Of a stretch of 64,000 nucleotides of DNA, positions 54,088-64,000 are shown in pieces. The stretch covers positions 675,101-739,100 of the forward strand of contig BQMF02000164.1 of the NCBI GenBank assembly GCA_027922465.2. Reading direction: 5' to 3'. Numbering within the stretch: the stretch's first letter is position 1; each line of letters begins with the position of its first letter. Both the position numbers and the translations under genes were made by a program. The notes beneath the pieces were generated by a model. It worked only from the letters and a program-made list of their open reading frames with translations, made no database searches and was not told the DNA's origin. Origin of the DNA: Turritopsis dohrnii (Eukaryota > Cnidaria > Hydrozoa > Anthoathecata > Oceaniidae).

Positions 54088-55378
54088 CTAATATAATGCA
54101 GACATAAATTGACCGTTTTGTATGTTTAATTGAGCATCCATTATTAGATATATATATGCGTTTAAGTTTCCTGCAGTTTCAGCGGTCTTTTCAATCTGTA
54201 AAGTGATGCCTTCACTCGCATTTTCAATCTTTCGACCGGTCCCATGCAAGGCATTCTCATCAATTGTTCTGAAATCTAACCATAGAGCATACTTGTTTGT
54301 TAAGTAATCAGAGACTTTTACATCATGTAATCCTAAGCGCTTTCGGTTTTCGCCGACGCTATTATCTTTTGGTTTTCCTTCAGCAAAATACTTGCAAATC
54401 TCATTGTATTGTTCAAACGGCTGCATCCCTTGAGCAAAAAGTTGGTTAGGCTTACCCTCGACGATGACAGATACCTTTTCGATCTTTGGATAGAATTTAC
54501 AGGTTTCTCGTTTGTAGGATTTTTCTTCTTCAAATAGAACTAAAATACCCTTCAAAGATTTGGCAGGTGTGTTGAATGACCAATTCCACGTTGTGTCTGA
54601 CTTGTTTACTCTAATTTGTCTGTGCCGCAAAATCCTATCATAGAGCAAAGCCATGTTTTGATATTCAGAAGCGATTTGTCTAGCCAACTGGGTTGTGTCA
54701 CAAGCTCATATTCAAGTGAGATGTTGATATTTTGTATTTACCGTCTGGGTTTTTTGACCTGCGGCAGAGTTAGGGTCAGAATAAATAACTCGGTTATAGT
54801 CGTTAAATGTGATCTCGTAGCAAACCTATTCCCTAAACCCGCTTGATAATATGGAATAGTACTATCTAGCATCTCAAAGTCGAGTGGAATGACAAACTTG
54901 TTTTTATAGGTGTCAGCAATGGCTTTGTCTTCCATCATGTCTTTATCAGAAGCACCAATCCTCAATTTCATACAATTCTCTGTACACCCATCGTCGATGA
55001 TGATACCCTGTCTTATCGCGTTTCTCTTTTCAAACTTGGTTAACCATAAATCTCTGTAACACCCAAAAAGATCAAAGTCATCGATACTCAATATCTCGTT
55101 ACCTTCGAACTTGACAGCCAACTTTAACGATAGCTCTCCAATGTTACTGACCAATGTTCTTTTGAGTCAGCTTTCGATCGAGTTCAATATCAAAACTTAG
55201 ATTAGTGTTCCTGGATAATGACATCATCACTTCCTAAATTTGGAAACCTAACCAATAATAGCTGATTTTGATCGATCTCACTCGGATTGTGTGTGACAAT
55301 TACTTTTTGACGAGAACCTTTTACACCGTGGGCAGTTCTAAGTGAACGTTCTGGATTTAACCTCTTTCCATACTCCAT
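54088..55378 (-). pseudogene. Major capsid protein (double jelly-roll), several frameshifts
   Basis: Fragments in order along the minus strand are: the start (ATG at 55378; EYGKRLNPERSL), a middle piece (55154 to about 54815, with FVIPLDFEMLDSTIPYYQAG), a short third frame to about 54730, and a C-terminal piece (54687-54088, with ALWLDFRTIDENALHGTG). Family identity rests on these strings, on the gene order between ATPase and minor capsid, and on the total length of about 430 codons. At least four frame changes (near 55215, 55150, 54815 and 54720) show it is broken. Confidence 0.82.
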
Positions 55379-55421
55379 TATTAATTATGATATATAATTA
55401 ATTTTTACTTTTTATCTCGGT

Positions 55422-55981
55422 TTAGCGGATGTACAAAACAACGGTTGTACCCAGATCTTCTTTTAGTATACCACCATGCTGATCTGTCAGTCTCAATGTG
55501 AGAGACTGGAATACACCGTTTTTTAGTTTTTTGTAATGAGATTTTTAGGCTCAGTATGTGTAAAGTCACTATATTTATCGATGGGAATAGTTAGTAGAAT
55601 ATCACTTAGCTTTCCATCCTCAAGATTTTGAGTGTTGTCGAGTTCAGAGAGATGTAAATTCATTTTGGTTATTTTAGCTAGCGTATTTGTTCTGATTATT
55701 TGAGAGTATTTGCCTAATGGTTTAAGTTCTATATCACCTTCTAAAAAGGTGCCTGCTAAAAACGCGTTCAATTCTCTGCCAGTGAATTTTCGTTTTGGTA
55801 TCGACTTTTCAACTTTCCCATCGTCAGACGTTTTCAATGTTATCGGTGTTGTGATTTGATAGGTGAAGGTGTCTCCAAATATCTCACATAATGCGATCTC
55901 TTTCGAACCGTCCATATTTCGAATGGGGTAAGGTAGATATATGGTCTTCTCACCCCTTACGAGATTTGCTGTGATATACAT
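55422..55981 (-). pseudogene. Minor capsid (penton, single jelly-roll) protein, one frameshift
   Basis: 152 residues are open from the ATG at 55981. The conserved end (a TLRLTDQHGG stretch, then a GTTVVLYIR terminus at 55422) lies in another frame after an A-rich run at about 55525-55540. The N-terminal YITANLVRGEKTIYLPYPI and the end motif are those of Polinton penton-like proteins. The break lies in a homopolymer-rich spot, so a sequencing error is possible. Confidence 0.75.
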
Positions 55982-56020
55982 TTTCTTGTATTAAATAGAA
56001 GATAATATTATTAAATAATA

Positions 56021-57181
56021 ATGGAGAATATTTTTAAATATGTTCCCAACGCGCTTTATAAACCAAATGGAGGGCAATACCTTCAGATATTGAATGCTAA
56101 AGATTTATACAAACAAACAATTATCGTCTCTGAGAGCGGTTCTTTCCCCGCAACTTTTCCAAATATATTTACTAATTACGAAATGGATGAAAATGATCAA
56201 CGTATGAAAATTTGGCAGGAACAACCATTTAAATTATGGCAAACCCAACTCAATTTTGTCACTTGGTGTGCTTCAAGTGCTTGTGGGTCAGTTCTGAACA
56301 CCTGAAAGAAGGTCGCTCTACTCCTATGATTAGAGCAGTATATCGTTTTCACGTCTATTATCATATTAGACGAATCATTAAGCGTCTGCAGACACCTCTA
56401 CCTTTTGAAGATAGTTTCAACCAATACGATAATCCTTATAACAAAGAAGAGTTTTTAAAAATCTGTAGTGAATATGGTGTCGATTCTGATCCTAAAAAAT
56501 ACAAAGGACAATATTTTTACAGCTCGTATCAAAAAAGACGTAGAGACTATCCAACGCCAGGTCTGAGTTATTTCACAGACGACTCCATGACACGATGGAT
56601 TATAGAAAATCTAAAGGCTTTACAAAAACAGGTCTTGTAAAAATTTCAGAGAGTGTTAGAGCATATGCTTATCTTTTCTTAGTTCGCAAGCCTCAGCTCG
56701 TTCTTCTATTTTAGGTAATAATTCAAGCTCTTTGACAGCTCAAAGAGTTTTTATGAACAACTTTGAAGACATTGTTAACCGCAGAGTTGATATTCAAGAT
56801 GACATTAAACGTTATCAAGATACTTTAAATTACGCTTCAAGCAAAGTTGATTATTCTGTTGGACAAGGTATTTACATGTTACCTAGTGACATGAATCTAA
56901 ACATCAAGTCGGGAGTGTCTGGTTATAATAATAAAATTCTCATATCTAATGACAACTTGAGCCTCGGAAGAAACAAAATGATTAATGTTATGCAAGAGCA
57001 TCATATTTCACCCAAAGTGACTAGCTCTCCAACACAAACAAAAAATAAAAGTTCACAAAAGAAAGTTCACAAAAGAGTAGTGAGTCAAACAGATTCACTC
57101 CCATCTCACGAAGAAGAGAAAATAGCTTTGGTTTTAGCGATTACCACGATGTTTAGTATATGGTATTATTATTATTATTGA
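56021..57181 (+). pseudogene. Polinton accessory protein, frameshifted
   Basis: Three successive frames form one gene of about 385 codons: 56021 to about 56285 (ends near FVTWCASSACG), about 56290-56590 (RAVYRFHVYYHIRRI and ENPYN-like segments), and about 56590-57181 (RVFMNNFEDIVNRRVDIQDD, then a C-terminal hydrophobic anchor and poly-Tyr). Frame changes fall near 56285, 56590 and 56690-56715. It is divergent from the minor-capsid gene (39-bp spacer). No enzyme motif is seen; a virion or morphogenesis role is a guess. Confidence 0.6.
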
Positions 57182-57184
57182 AAA

Positions 57185-57270
57185 CAAAACTCCCTTAGGA
57201 GAACCCCCTAGGGTTTTTGTTGTTGTTGTTGTTGTTGTTGTGATACCCTAGAGGGTTTTTAATTCATTGT
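57185..57270. repeat. (GTT)n tract between CCCTAGGG-type inverted words
   Basis: CCCCCTAGGGTTTTT, then GTTGTTGTTGTTGTTGTT, then ACCCTAGAGGGTTTTT. This may be the 3' end region of the convergent or tandem genes. Confidence 0.6.
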
Positions 57271-57384
57271 CTTCGATCTAACCGGCACTCCACCCTGGCT
57301 TCTCCAATCCACCAGCTCTGAGCTCTACCCCTAGATCTTAGACTATTTGTGTGACTACTTACGAACTCCGACTACTACGCACGC

Positions 57385-57667
57385 AATGGCCGTTCATGAT
57401 CTGTTCGAGTATATTAAATCTAGTCACGTTGTTTTTCCCGACAACGGCGTCGTCGATTTTAGTAAAGGAGTAGAAGTTGCTTGTTATAACGGACACATTG
57501 ACGTTTTAGAATGGTTGAAAAACAACGGCGTCGTCGATTTTAGTAAAGGAGTAGAAGTTGCTTGTTATAACGGACACATTGACGTTTTAGAATGGTTGAA
57601 AAACAATGGAGTTACTGATTTTAGTAAAGGAGTAGAATTTGCATGTAAAGCTGGGAGTATTATCTAG
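57385..57667 (+). CDS. Ankyrin-type repeat protein of the right terminal repeat
   Basis: The ATG at 57385 (MAVHDLFEYIKSSH) leads into two 81-nt units that are nearly identical (57443-57523 and 57524-57604), then a third partial unit. Unit consensus is DFSKGVEVACYNGHIDVLEW plus LKNNGVV, 27 residues. It is homologous to the left-end ORF and points to the opposite tip, so both face outward. Its N-terminus is shorter and different from the left copy. Confidence 0.75.
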
Positions 57668-57894
57668 CTCATTTATGTTATAAAAATAAAACTGCTACAA
57701 ACTGCTTTTTACTACATTTTTTTATGAGATATTTAATTGTTTACAATTATGAGTAATTTGTGGTTATAATAATAACACGTTTCGTAACTCGTATCGCGTT
57801 ACGAAAACAAAGATGATAGTAGGGAAATTCCCGAAAATCATATGATTATGAGGGATATAATTTCTGCGCTATAATCGGCACTTTCCTATCTCTC
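57425..57894. repeat. Right terminal inverted repeat of the Polinton
   Basis: Inverted match of 42666-43090 (see that entry). The outermost shared bases are CCTATCTCTC ending at 57894. Confidence 0.85.
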
Positions 57895-58012
57895 GGGTCC
57901 CGGGTCCCACCCACTTTCAGGGTCCCGGGTCCCGGGTCCCGGTTGTAAGGTCCCGGGACCCGGGTCCCACCAACGACTTGGGGTCCCGGGTCCCGGGTCC
58001 CACTTTTCCGGT
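57895..58012. repeat. GGGTCCC palindromic tandem array
   Basis: More than a dozen GGGTCCC units in about 118 bp, often as GGGTCCCGGGTCCC and once inverted as GGTCCCGGGACCCGGGTCCC. Because CCCGGG and GGGTCCCGGGACCC are palindromic, the array can form strong secondary structure. It abuts the Polinton end and is far richer in GC than anything near it. Confidence 0.9.
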
Positions 58013-58663
58013 ATGCCCTTTATTCATTTAGCACGTGCCTTTTTGTCTCTCCTCCCGTGTGATCTTTTTAAGAAAAGAAACCAGTTCCCCCTTACGTTTG
58101 ATAGCACCCATGTTAGAGCGCGTAACTTTTTACTAACTAACTAATAAAAAGTTGAAGTTTTCTCTCTCTACGTTTTGAGTGTATTGTTACACTGGTAAAA
58201 GATTGGTTTTACCAGAGGTTGTGACTTCTAATCTGCTTCTGGCTGAACACAAGTTGTACGAGCCGTTTATAAGGAAATTTGACGTTTATTGATACAGTGA
58301 TACAGAGCAGGTGGACATGGGCGGCGAGCGACGCCGCCTTGGCGGCTAGTTGTTTTTTTATTTCGCCAATATCATATACAAATCTCAAATATAATCGTAT
58401 ATAATGGCTGGAGCAACCAGAAGGCAGAAGTGCCTTATCATCAAGCCCCGTGTAATAACAACTAGTTTACTTTTTCAATATACTACTACTAATAATATAA
58501 TACATACAAAAACAAAATACCTATCTGGGCAGAAATATTTACAAGCAAAAGGAAAACGTATGTACAGTGTGAAATGAAAAGGAAAAAACAAACAAACAAA
58601 TATAAAATGAAAATGAAAAACCAACGAAAGATACCAACATAACTAGAGAGGAAAAATGGCATG
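58013..58663. other. Non-coding flank
   Basis: No gene. A GC-rich word cluster (GGCGGCGAGCGACGCCGCCTTGGCGGC) lies at 58320-58348. The right part may be the 3' tail of the minus-strand LINE. Confidence 0.4.
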
Positions 58664-59250
58664 CTAGGCGTTGTTGAAATATAACAGCCTAAAAAACTGA
58701 GAAAAATCAATGTCACTATTAAGCAACTTTATTTTTACAGATCTTTTGAAATGGTAAACAGACCTAGTGTTCTTTTCTGCATTTTGCAAGATATTGTTCG
58801 ATAGGGCTGGGCCACGATGGGCGATGGAAAAGGTTGTTACTTTAAGGCGTTTTTGAGGAATTTTGTAGTTATTCCTTGAATATCTAGTATTATATTTATT
58901 TTGGACTCTGGAAAATTGGTTACGGAAAGTTATTGTTGACATATGGCTTTGCTATGAGAAGTATTCCAAGGTTTTTAGAAATCTTATCTTGGATAACATT
59001 TATAATGATTCTTCCATGTCAAATTTTCATCTAGAAGAACTCTTAGGAATTTGATGAATTTTTCCCTTTTTATCTCATTATGGTTAATTAACAGTTTCGG
59101 TAATTTCAATGGCAAATCATCCACACTTGAAGGCTTACAAAACAAACAAGAAATGCTGCGAATGTGAACAAATCGCGTTTCCTGCTTGAGATGGTTACAT
59201 AAAGTTAGGTCTCTTTTAAAAATGAACATGAAGGAAGATGCAGCAAACAA
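58664..59250 (-). pseudogene. Non-LTR retrotransposon (LINE) 3' end, decayed
   Basis: Two minus-strand frames. 59250-58984 resembles the thumb region of reverse transcriptase (LPLKLPKLLINHNEIKREKF, then FLRVLLDENLTWKNH). 58942-58664 resembles the C-terminal domain (YNTRYSRNNYKIPQKR, then an S-x-x-x-RGP-x-L block). Frameshifts separate them. The palm with its catalytic Asp pair is absent. CR1/L2-like is the best guess. Confidence 0.7.
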
Positions 59251-60229
59251 AATTCATAAAAATACAACACAAAGCAATTTATTCAACACATGTCAGTCAA
59301 ATTCGGAGATAAGCCGTTGAAAAAGAAAGGGAAGAAACCTCTTCGACGAAGTCCTGGGAACGACTCGCTGTTTAATCAAGTCAAGCGGCCCGAGGAGAGC
59401 CCCATGATGAAAAATATCAGTTCACTGGTTCAGCACATCACAGGCTTATGTAAAATAAACCTAAAGGCTTATAGAACTTTTTTGGAATTTAACGAATACC
59501 AAAATTTGATTGGTTCATTTTTTTATCCACATTTCTATTCAGAACACAAATAGAAAAAGTAGAACTCATTTCAACTTTTTCTAAAATATCGGATCATTCA
59601 TGTTTCCTGATTGATAACCGGATTTCCCGAAAAATGTCGTAGCTCTTCTCGACAAAGTTTGTTGCCTAGACCTTACAGTTCTTGTTGGGATGGTGCAATA
59701 GGCATTTATGAAACTTTTCACGGGTTATTAAGGTGATCAGAAAAAAGAAGTAATTTTTTTTTTCCGATGTCCATGCAAAACAGAATATTTATTCACTTTT
59801 CCTACTAAGTTAACTACATTGAAAACACCATGATGTTTGTTACATACACATCAATCACTCCGTCACTGTTTCTGCCAATTCAGGCTTCATCAGCATGCCT
59901 AGGTTCGCATATAGAACCAGACATGGACAGCAACATCACATTAATTTACACATTTGAACATATATATATATAAGGCAAAAAGAAATAACATGTCTAAAGC
60001 GAATTAAACAAAGTTAAAACAATTTCTATACATGTGTTAACTAAAATGATATACCCTCATGCCTTCATACTGATACAACATTGAAGAAAGTCATTATTGA
60101 TGAGCTTTTATGGCAGCTCACAACCCCCATCGCACAAATCCTACCATGCATTTGAAATAATGAAGACAAACACATTAACATAAGTGTTGAAATTCAATAA
60201 AAAATGAGTAATGAATAACTTTGTATCCA

Positions 60230-60410
60230 TAGATAAAAGGAAAATAAGAAAAGCTGAAATTAAAAAAAAACAACCCAAAATCGCAAAATTAAGCACCCAC
60301 AAAAAATGTCCGAAACCAAAAATCGCGAAATTAAATACCCGCGAAAAGTAAAATTTTACAATCGCAAAATTAAGTATATACCCGCGAAATTTAATGCCTT
60401 TAAGGTAATT
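60230..60410. repeat. Fragment of a pogo-like CGCGAAATTAA element
   Basis: Repeated ATCGCGAAATTAA, CCCGCGAAAA and ATCGCAAAATTAAG words, ending GCGAAATTTAATGCCTTTAAGG. This is the same style of subterminal repeat as 37424-38322 and 61713-62304. Only one end is recognisable. Confidence 0.55.
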
Positions 60411-60530
60411 GTTTATATTTTTACTTATTTTATTGAACCAACTTTTCTTTCTTTGCTTCTTGACTAAGAAGTGTGATAAATGAAAGAGACTTATTGATGA
60501 CAAGATTTTTCACAATCTACTGGTGCCTTT

Positions 60531-60812
60531 TCATGATTTTAATTCTAAGTACAGGCACTTGAGCTGGGCTTTCACAGCTTGAAAAAGTAGATTCTTATTT
60601 TTGAGTGTCACATTAGGAAATTTATCAGCAAAGAGAATGCAAGGTAAATAAAATCCACCATCAGCATTAGGTGAAAAAGAAAGCCACGTGAAATTGCTTA
60701 TCTGATCAATGCGGAAACAGTGGCCATTATGTAAGAATCTATGACTTTTACCAGTAATAAAGTGGAAATAGTAGAAATGTAGAAATAACTGAATAATTTC
60801 CAAATTTTTCAA
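60531..60812 (-). pseudogene. TTF/ZMYM-type zinc-finger remnant of an hAT-like gene
   Basis: The stretch FTWLSFSPNADGGFYLPCIL (minus strand) matches the conserved WLxYS-x(4)-DG-x-x-C-x-x-C-x-L pattern of TTF-type zinc fingers that precede hAT transposases, with one Cys replaced by Tyr. The ORF ends soon after. The hAT catalytic domain is absent. Confidence 0.5.
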
Positions 60813-61712
60813 ATAAGGCTAGTTCTTCATAATGCTTCTGTTAACAGAGAACTAGGTTGCTGACCTTCCCCAGGGGTAATATTAATTTCTTCAATTGAGG
60901 AGAAACTATTATACAACATTGTTTCCTGTGTGTTCAATCTGAACAAATCTAGTGGATTTTTATCTTCTTCAAGGTTATCTTGGTTAACTTGTTCTTCACG
61001 CAAATCTTGTGGAAATCTCATACAAATCTAGGAAATCATTAGGAATGTTATCATGATGAATTTTATGTCAAATGGATTGTGTTCCTGAAAATATTGAAGA
61101 CCTGAATAAATAGATTCTGGAGAGACAGACGCAAAGTAAACATGTCCATGGAAAGTCAACTTTCTTTCAGTTTTATGATAACTAAACGTGAGCTCCACAT
61201 GGAAATACATTGGTCACAGAAGTATCAAAGGGTACATTGCAAATACAACCTTTCAATTTCGGAAATTGACCTTTCAGCGTAATTGTTATATAATTGCTTT
61301 AATTGAAGAAATAGTACCTTGTATTGCATAAATGGCGATAATTCTTAGTTTCATTACAATAGGTTCAAACATATCTTTTATAATGCATTTAGTTCACTTA
61401 AAAAATAAATTCAAGTAATGTTGCCATTTGGAGCAGATGAACAGTCAGAATCACCAACTACTTTACTGTGTAAATCAAATAAATATATATATTGAAGGAT
61501 ATTGATCTAGAACTTTATAGTTTTTCTAATCTTTTGAATGTTTTCAATATCTCAGAGAAGTGCAGAACTGTAACCTGCACAAGTAAAATAGCACCGCTAC
61601 CCTATATTGGCTTGTGAGATTTTTTTGAGTTTGAAAAAGGTCAATTTCTTCTAAAAAAAGATGATTTACCATACTTAGAAAAGCAACTTGACTAACTGGG
61701 GTTCAATGAATA

Positions 61713-62304
61713 CTTTAAAGTCAGAAATTTTTTGCGGGAAAAAATTTTGCGGGAAGAAATTTTCGCGAATTTCGCGAATGGCTCTCAAATGCCCGCGAAA
61801 AAATCTTTTTGGGACATTCGCGAAATTAAATTCCCGCAGAAAAAATGATTTTGCGCTGATACGCAAAAATTTTCAAAAATCTTTAAAAATGTTGAAATCT
61901 GTTTAAAAAATTGCATTTACAGTTCTTTCGCACCTAATATTTGCATGCAAGTCCACCATACTGTACCAAACGTATTTGAAACACAGTATATACAGCCGAC
62001 GCTCATTATCTTTTGTAATGTCAAACGTTTTGTCGGTCCCTTGGGGGTTCGAGATAACGAGTGTCGAAAATTGTAACAATTAGCTTTCTTCTCTTCTCAA
62101 CTTTGTTCATAAAAATATCATAACAAATACCAAGTGCATACGTCGTAAAAAGAAGAAAAAAATCTAGTCTAACATTTTTTGGTGAAAGATTTTTCACCAA
62201 TTCCCGAAAATTAATTCTCGCAAAAAAAATATTTTTGGCCAATTCGCGAAAATTAATTCCCGCAAAATACAAAAAATTTTGCGAATGAATTTCTGACTTT
62301 AAAG
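61713..62304. mobile_element. pogo-like MITE with CTTTAAAGTCAGAAATTT ends
   Basis: CTTTAAAGTCAGAAATT at 61713 is inverted at 62304, and TA flanks both (61711-61712, 62305-62306). CGCGAAnTTAATTCCCGC and TTTGCGGGAA repeats fill the sub-ends. There is no transposase. Confidence 0.8.
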
Positions 62305-62306
62305 TA

Positions 62307-64000
62307 TTACAAGGAATATTTGATCAACTGCTACTAGGGGCCCTGCTGTTTGGCTTGCAACAATTAAAGAGTGACAGCAATTGATAGCACTGTAACATAT
62401 TGTAAGCACATTGAAAACCTGCTGTTTCACCAAATTTTGGATCATGTATATAAGTGAAAAGGTTCTTAAACTATAGAAAATTTGGTCCTGGGTTAGAGTG
62501 CCTGCTCCCTTACCGCTAACTTTAATTATAATGTTGCAAAATTCGTCAATGCAAACGTAAAAACACAGTTAAATGGATTAGCACCACAAATGGTCATCCT
62601 AGATACTAAATCAACAAGAACAAACAAGGAGAATAAGATTGATAACAAATACTGTAATCGTAAACATCATCGGGGTGATGTTCCTCTTTCCGCTAACTTG
62701 TTCCTCTTTCCGCTACTAATTTCACGTTCGTCAAAAGTGATTGCAAATAACAATTTTATGGAATTTAGTGTTCATAATAACAGTTTAATCCCTTTTCTCT
62801 CAATTTGAGTGCTTTCCTCCTTGCTTCTGCGATATAAGACAACCACAGGCTTAATAAAATGCATGCCTTTACTGTTTACAAATCGAAGGCAGCCATATTT
62901 TTATGAGCGAAGTTATTAGAAAACAATAGTGCCGTCTCGACAAGTCAACTTTTGATCGCAAAATCTAGACACGTGATGGGAATAGAATTGCCCTATTGTG
63001 AGCCTAGAGTAATTATACAGTAAACACAGACATCGTTAATTTGTTAAAAGCATGAACGGCGAATGTATTTTCAAACATGTATTGAATAGACTTTCCCGAA
63101 TTTCTGTTTAACGCCGTGTTATAGCCTAGCCTCTAAGTTTCGCCTCTTTTTCAAACCCTTAATTACTTCTAATTATTCCACTGGGGAACTGAAAGAACGT
63201 GTAACTATTTTTTACTGAAAACATTATGCAATTAGAAAAAACAGTAAAAACATAGAAACGAGGCGAAACTTGATAACTAAGCATTAACTCGGCATTTAAA
63301 CAGAAATTCGGGAAAGGTGTATTATTTTTTACACTCGCAACATATGAAATCAATTGTTTCTACACTTGTGGTGGAGATTTTCAACATGCGAGGATACACG
63401 CTAGAATGATCCTATAGAATTCAACGTAGTTGCAATTGCTAAACAGCGTTAACGCAAAAAAATTTTTAATGACAGTTGGTGAAAAGGTTGGGTGAAAAGG
63501 TCTACGAAACAAGTTTCACGTTTTCTTGAACGATAAATCTATGGGTGATATTATCAACGTGGGGTTTCACGCTAATGAATGTCTGGAAAAAAAATTAACT
63601 GATTGAATAATCAAGCTGAAATCAGTGCTAACAAGAACAAATTTTGTTGCTTATAGCGGAGAAGGACACGTGGTTACAGAATTACCTAGCTGTAAATTTT
63701 AGATGATTTGCTCGCGTATACGAATATGCAAGAAAACTGTTTGTGTGGATAAAATCTTAGATGTTGGTAGCATTCAAGACAGCAGAGGAATAACAAGGAA
63801 TCGATATGCTCCGTTATTTATGACACTGAATTTTGAAGCATTCATTTTTCGAGGAAGCCATTTTTATATTATTTTCACAATGATCGCGACCCGTGTTAGA
63901 TTTTACTCTATTAATCAGTAAGTATTTGGCAATTCACTTTGAAACTTCCATAATGATGGCTGAATGATATGCTTTTAGATAATAATTAGTTTGGTTTGAT
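62307..64000. other. Right edge, no confident gene
   Basis: Apart from the MITE at 63088-63318 only short chance ORFs are seen. A GTTCCTCTTTCCGCTAACTT near-duplicate lies at 62683-62717. Confidence 0.4.
63088..63318. mobile_element. MITE with TTTCCCGAATTTCTGTTTAA ends
   Basis: Left AGACTTTCCCGAATTTCTGTTTAA and right TTTAAACAGAAATTCGGGAAAGGT are inverted ends. CCTCTAAGTTTCGCCTC inside faces GAGGCGAAACTTGATAAC. It is the same family as 30633-30862 and is the cleanest copy. Confidence 0.8.

Larger units (their letters stand above)
42666..57894. mobile_element. Polinton/Maverick virus-like transposon, 15.2 kb
   Basis: GAGAGATAGGAAA at 42666 is the inverse of the sequence ending at 57894. Between them lie the hallmark genes: protein-primed PolB, retroviral-type integrase, packaging ATPase, and major and minor capsid proteins. 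Small membrane or coiled-coil proteins complete the set. Genes lie in divergent blocks. PolB and integrase are intact, while ATPase, both capsid genes and the 56.0-57.2 kb gene carry frameshifts. No adenain-like cysteine protease was found. The usual 6-bp target duplication is absent: AAACAG or ACAGAG on the left, CGGGTC or CTCGGG on the right. Confidence 0.95.

Noticed and set aside
59290..59553. Basic 87-residue plus-strand ORF (MSVKFGDKPLKKKGKKPL)
   Set aside because: It could be a host exon (possible donor near the end), but no family, acceptor or partner exon could be supported.
1..64000. CRISPR arrays, bacterial operons, Shine-Dalgarno sites
   Set aside because: None seen. Regular repeats here are coding repeats, MITEs or minisatellites, and the genes are eukaryotic with introns.

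Overview
The window is animal nuclear DNA, most like a cnidarian and probably a hydrozoan. It is AT-rich, host genes are split by GT-AG introns, and TATA boxes and AATAAA-type signals are present. There are secreted galaxin-type Cys-rich proteins with poly-Asn tracts, and many MITEs, a DIRS-type recombinase, a MULE-type transposase and a Polinton/Maverick. The species call is inference. No rRNA, confident tRNA, operon or CRISPR was seen. All exon models were built by hand from splice sites and reading-frame phase.

Host genes. (1) 2.3-3.6 kb, minus: 5' part of a START-domain phosphatidylcholine-transfer-protein-like gene, four phase-consistent exons, continuing off the left edge. (2) 5.15-16.43 kb, plus: a complete nine-exon eIF4B gene whose 13-nt first coding segment lies 8.4 kb upstream of exon 2; that intron is full of DNA transposons. 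(3) 18.7-22.3 kb: two head-to-head galaxin-like secreted proteins, each signal peptide + poly-Asn + Cys-rich module. (4) 24.9-33.8 kb, plus: a 13-exon membrane receptor/channel with four fibronectin type III domains, a shortened ionotropic-glutamate-receptor-like S1/S2 ligand module, three membrane segments and a K+-channel selectivity filter TVGYGN. This is the most striking host gene.

34-42.7 kb is transposon-dense. It holds a TA-flanked element carrying a HIRAN-like ORF and a run of 28 G; a DIRS-type tyrosine recombinase with its inverted/internal complementary repeats, its 5' end cut by a CAACGTTG repeat; a pogo/Tigger-type element with CGCGAAAG-rich ends; a GACGTAC minisatellite; and a SWIM-domain MULE-type transposase gene that stops exactly at the left end of the Polinton.

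42.67-57.89 kb is a 15.2-kb Polinton/Maverick with diverged terminal inverted repeats. Protein-primed DNA polymerase B and a D,D35E integrase are intact. The packaging ATPase, major and minor capsid genes and one further gene are broken by several frameshifts, so this copy looks able to encode DNA-handling proteins but not a particle. It also carries a cluster of small membrane/coiled-coil proteins, ankyrin-type ORFs inside both terminal repeats that point outward, and a 77-residue protein matching the PP1-binding and eIF2alpha-phosphatase core of PPP1R15 (GADD34/CReP). That last gene suggests the element can, or could, counter translational shut-off. The right end abuts a GGGTCCC palindromic tandem array.

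58-64 kb has a decayed LINE 3' end, a second pogo-like element, an hAT/TTF-type zinc-finger remnant and a MITE, with no convincing host gene.
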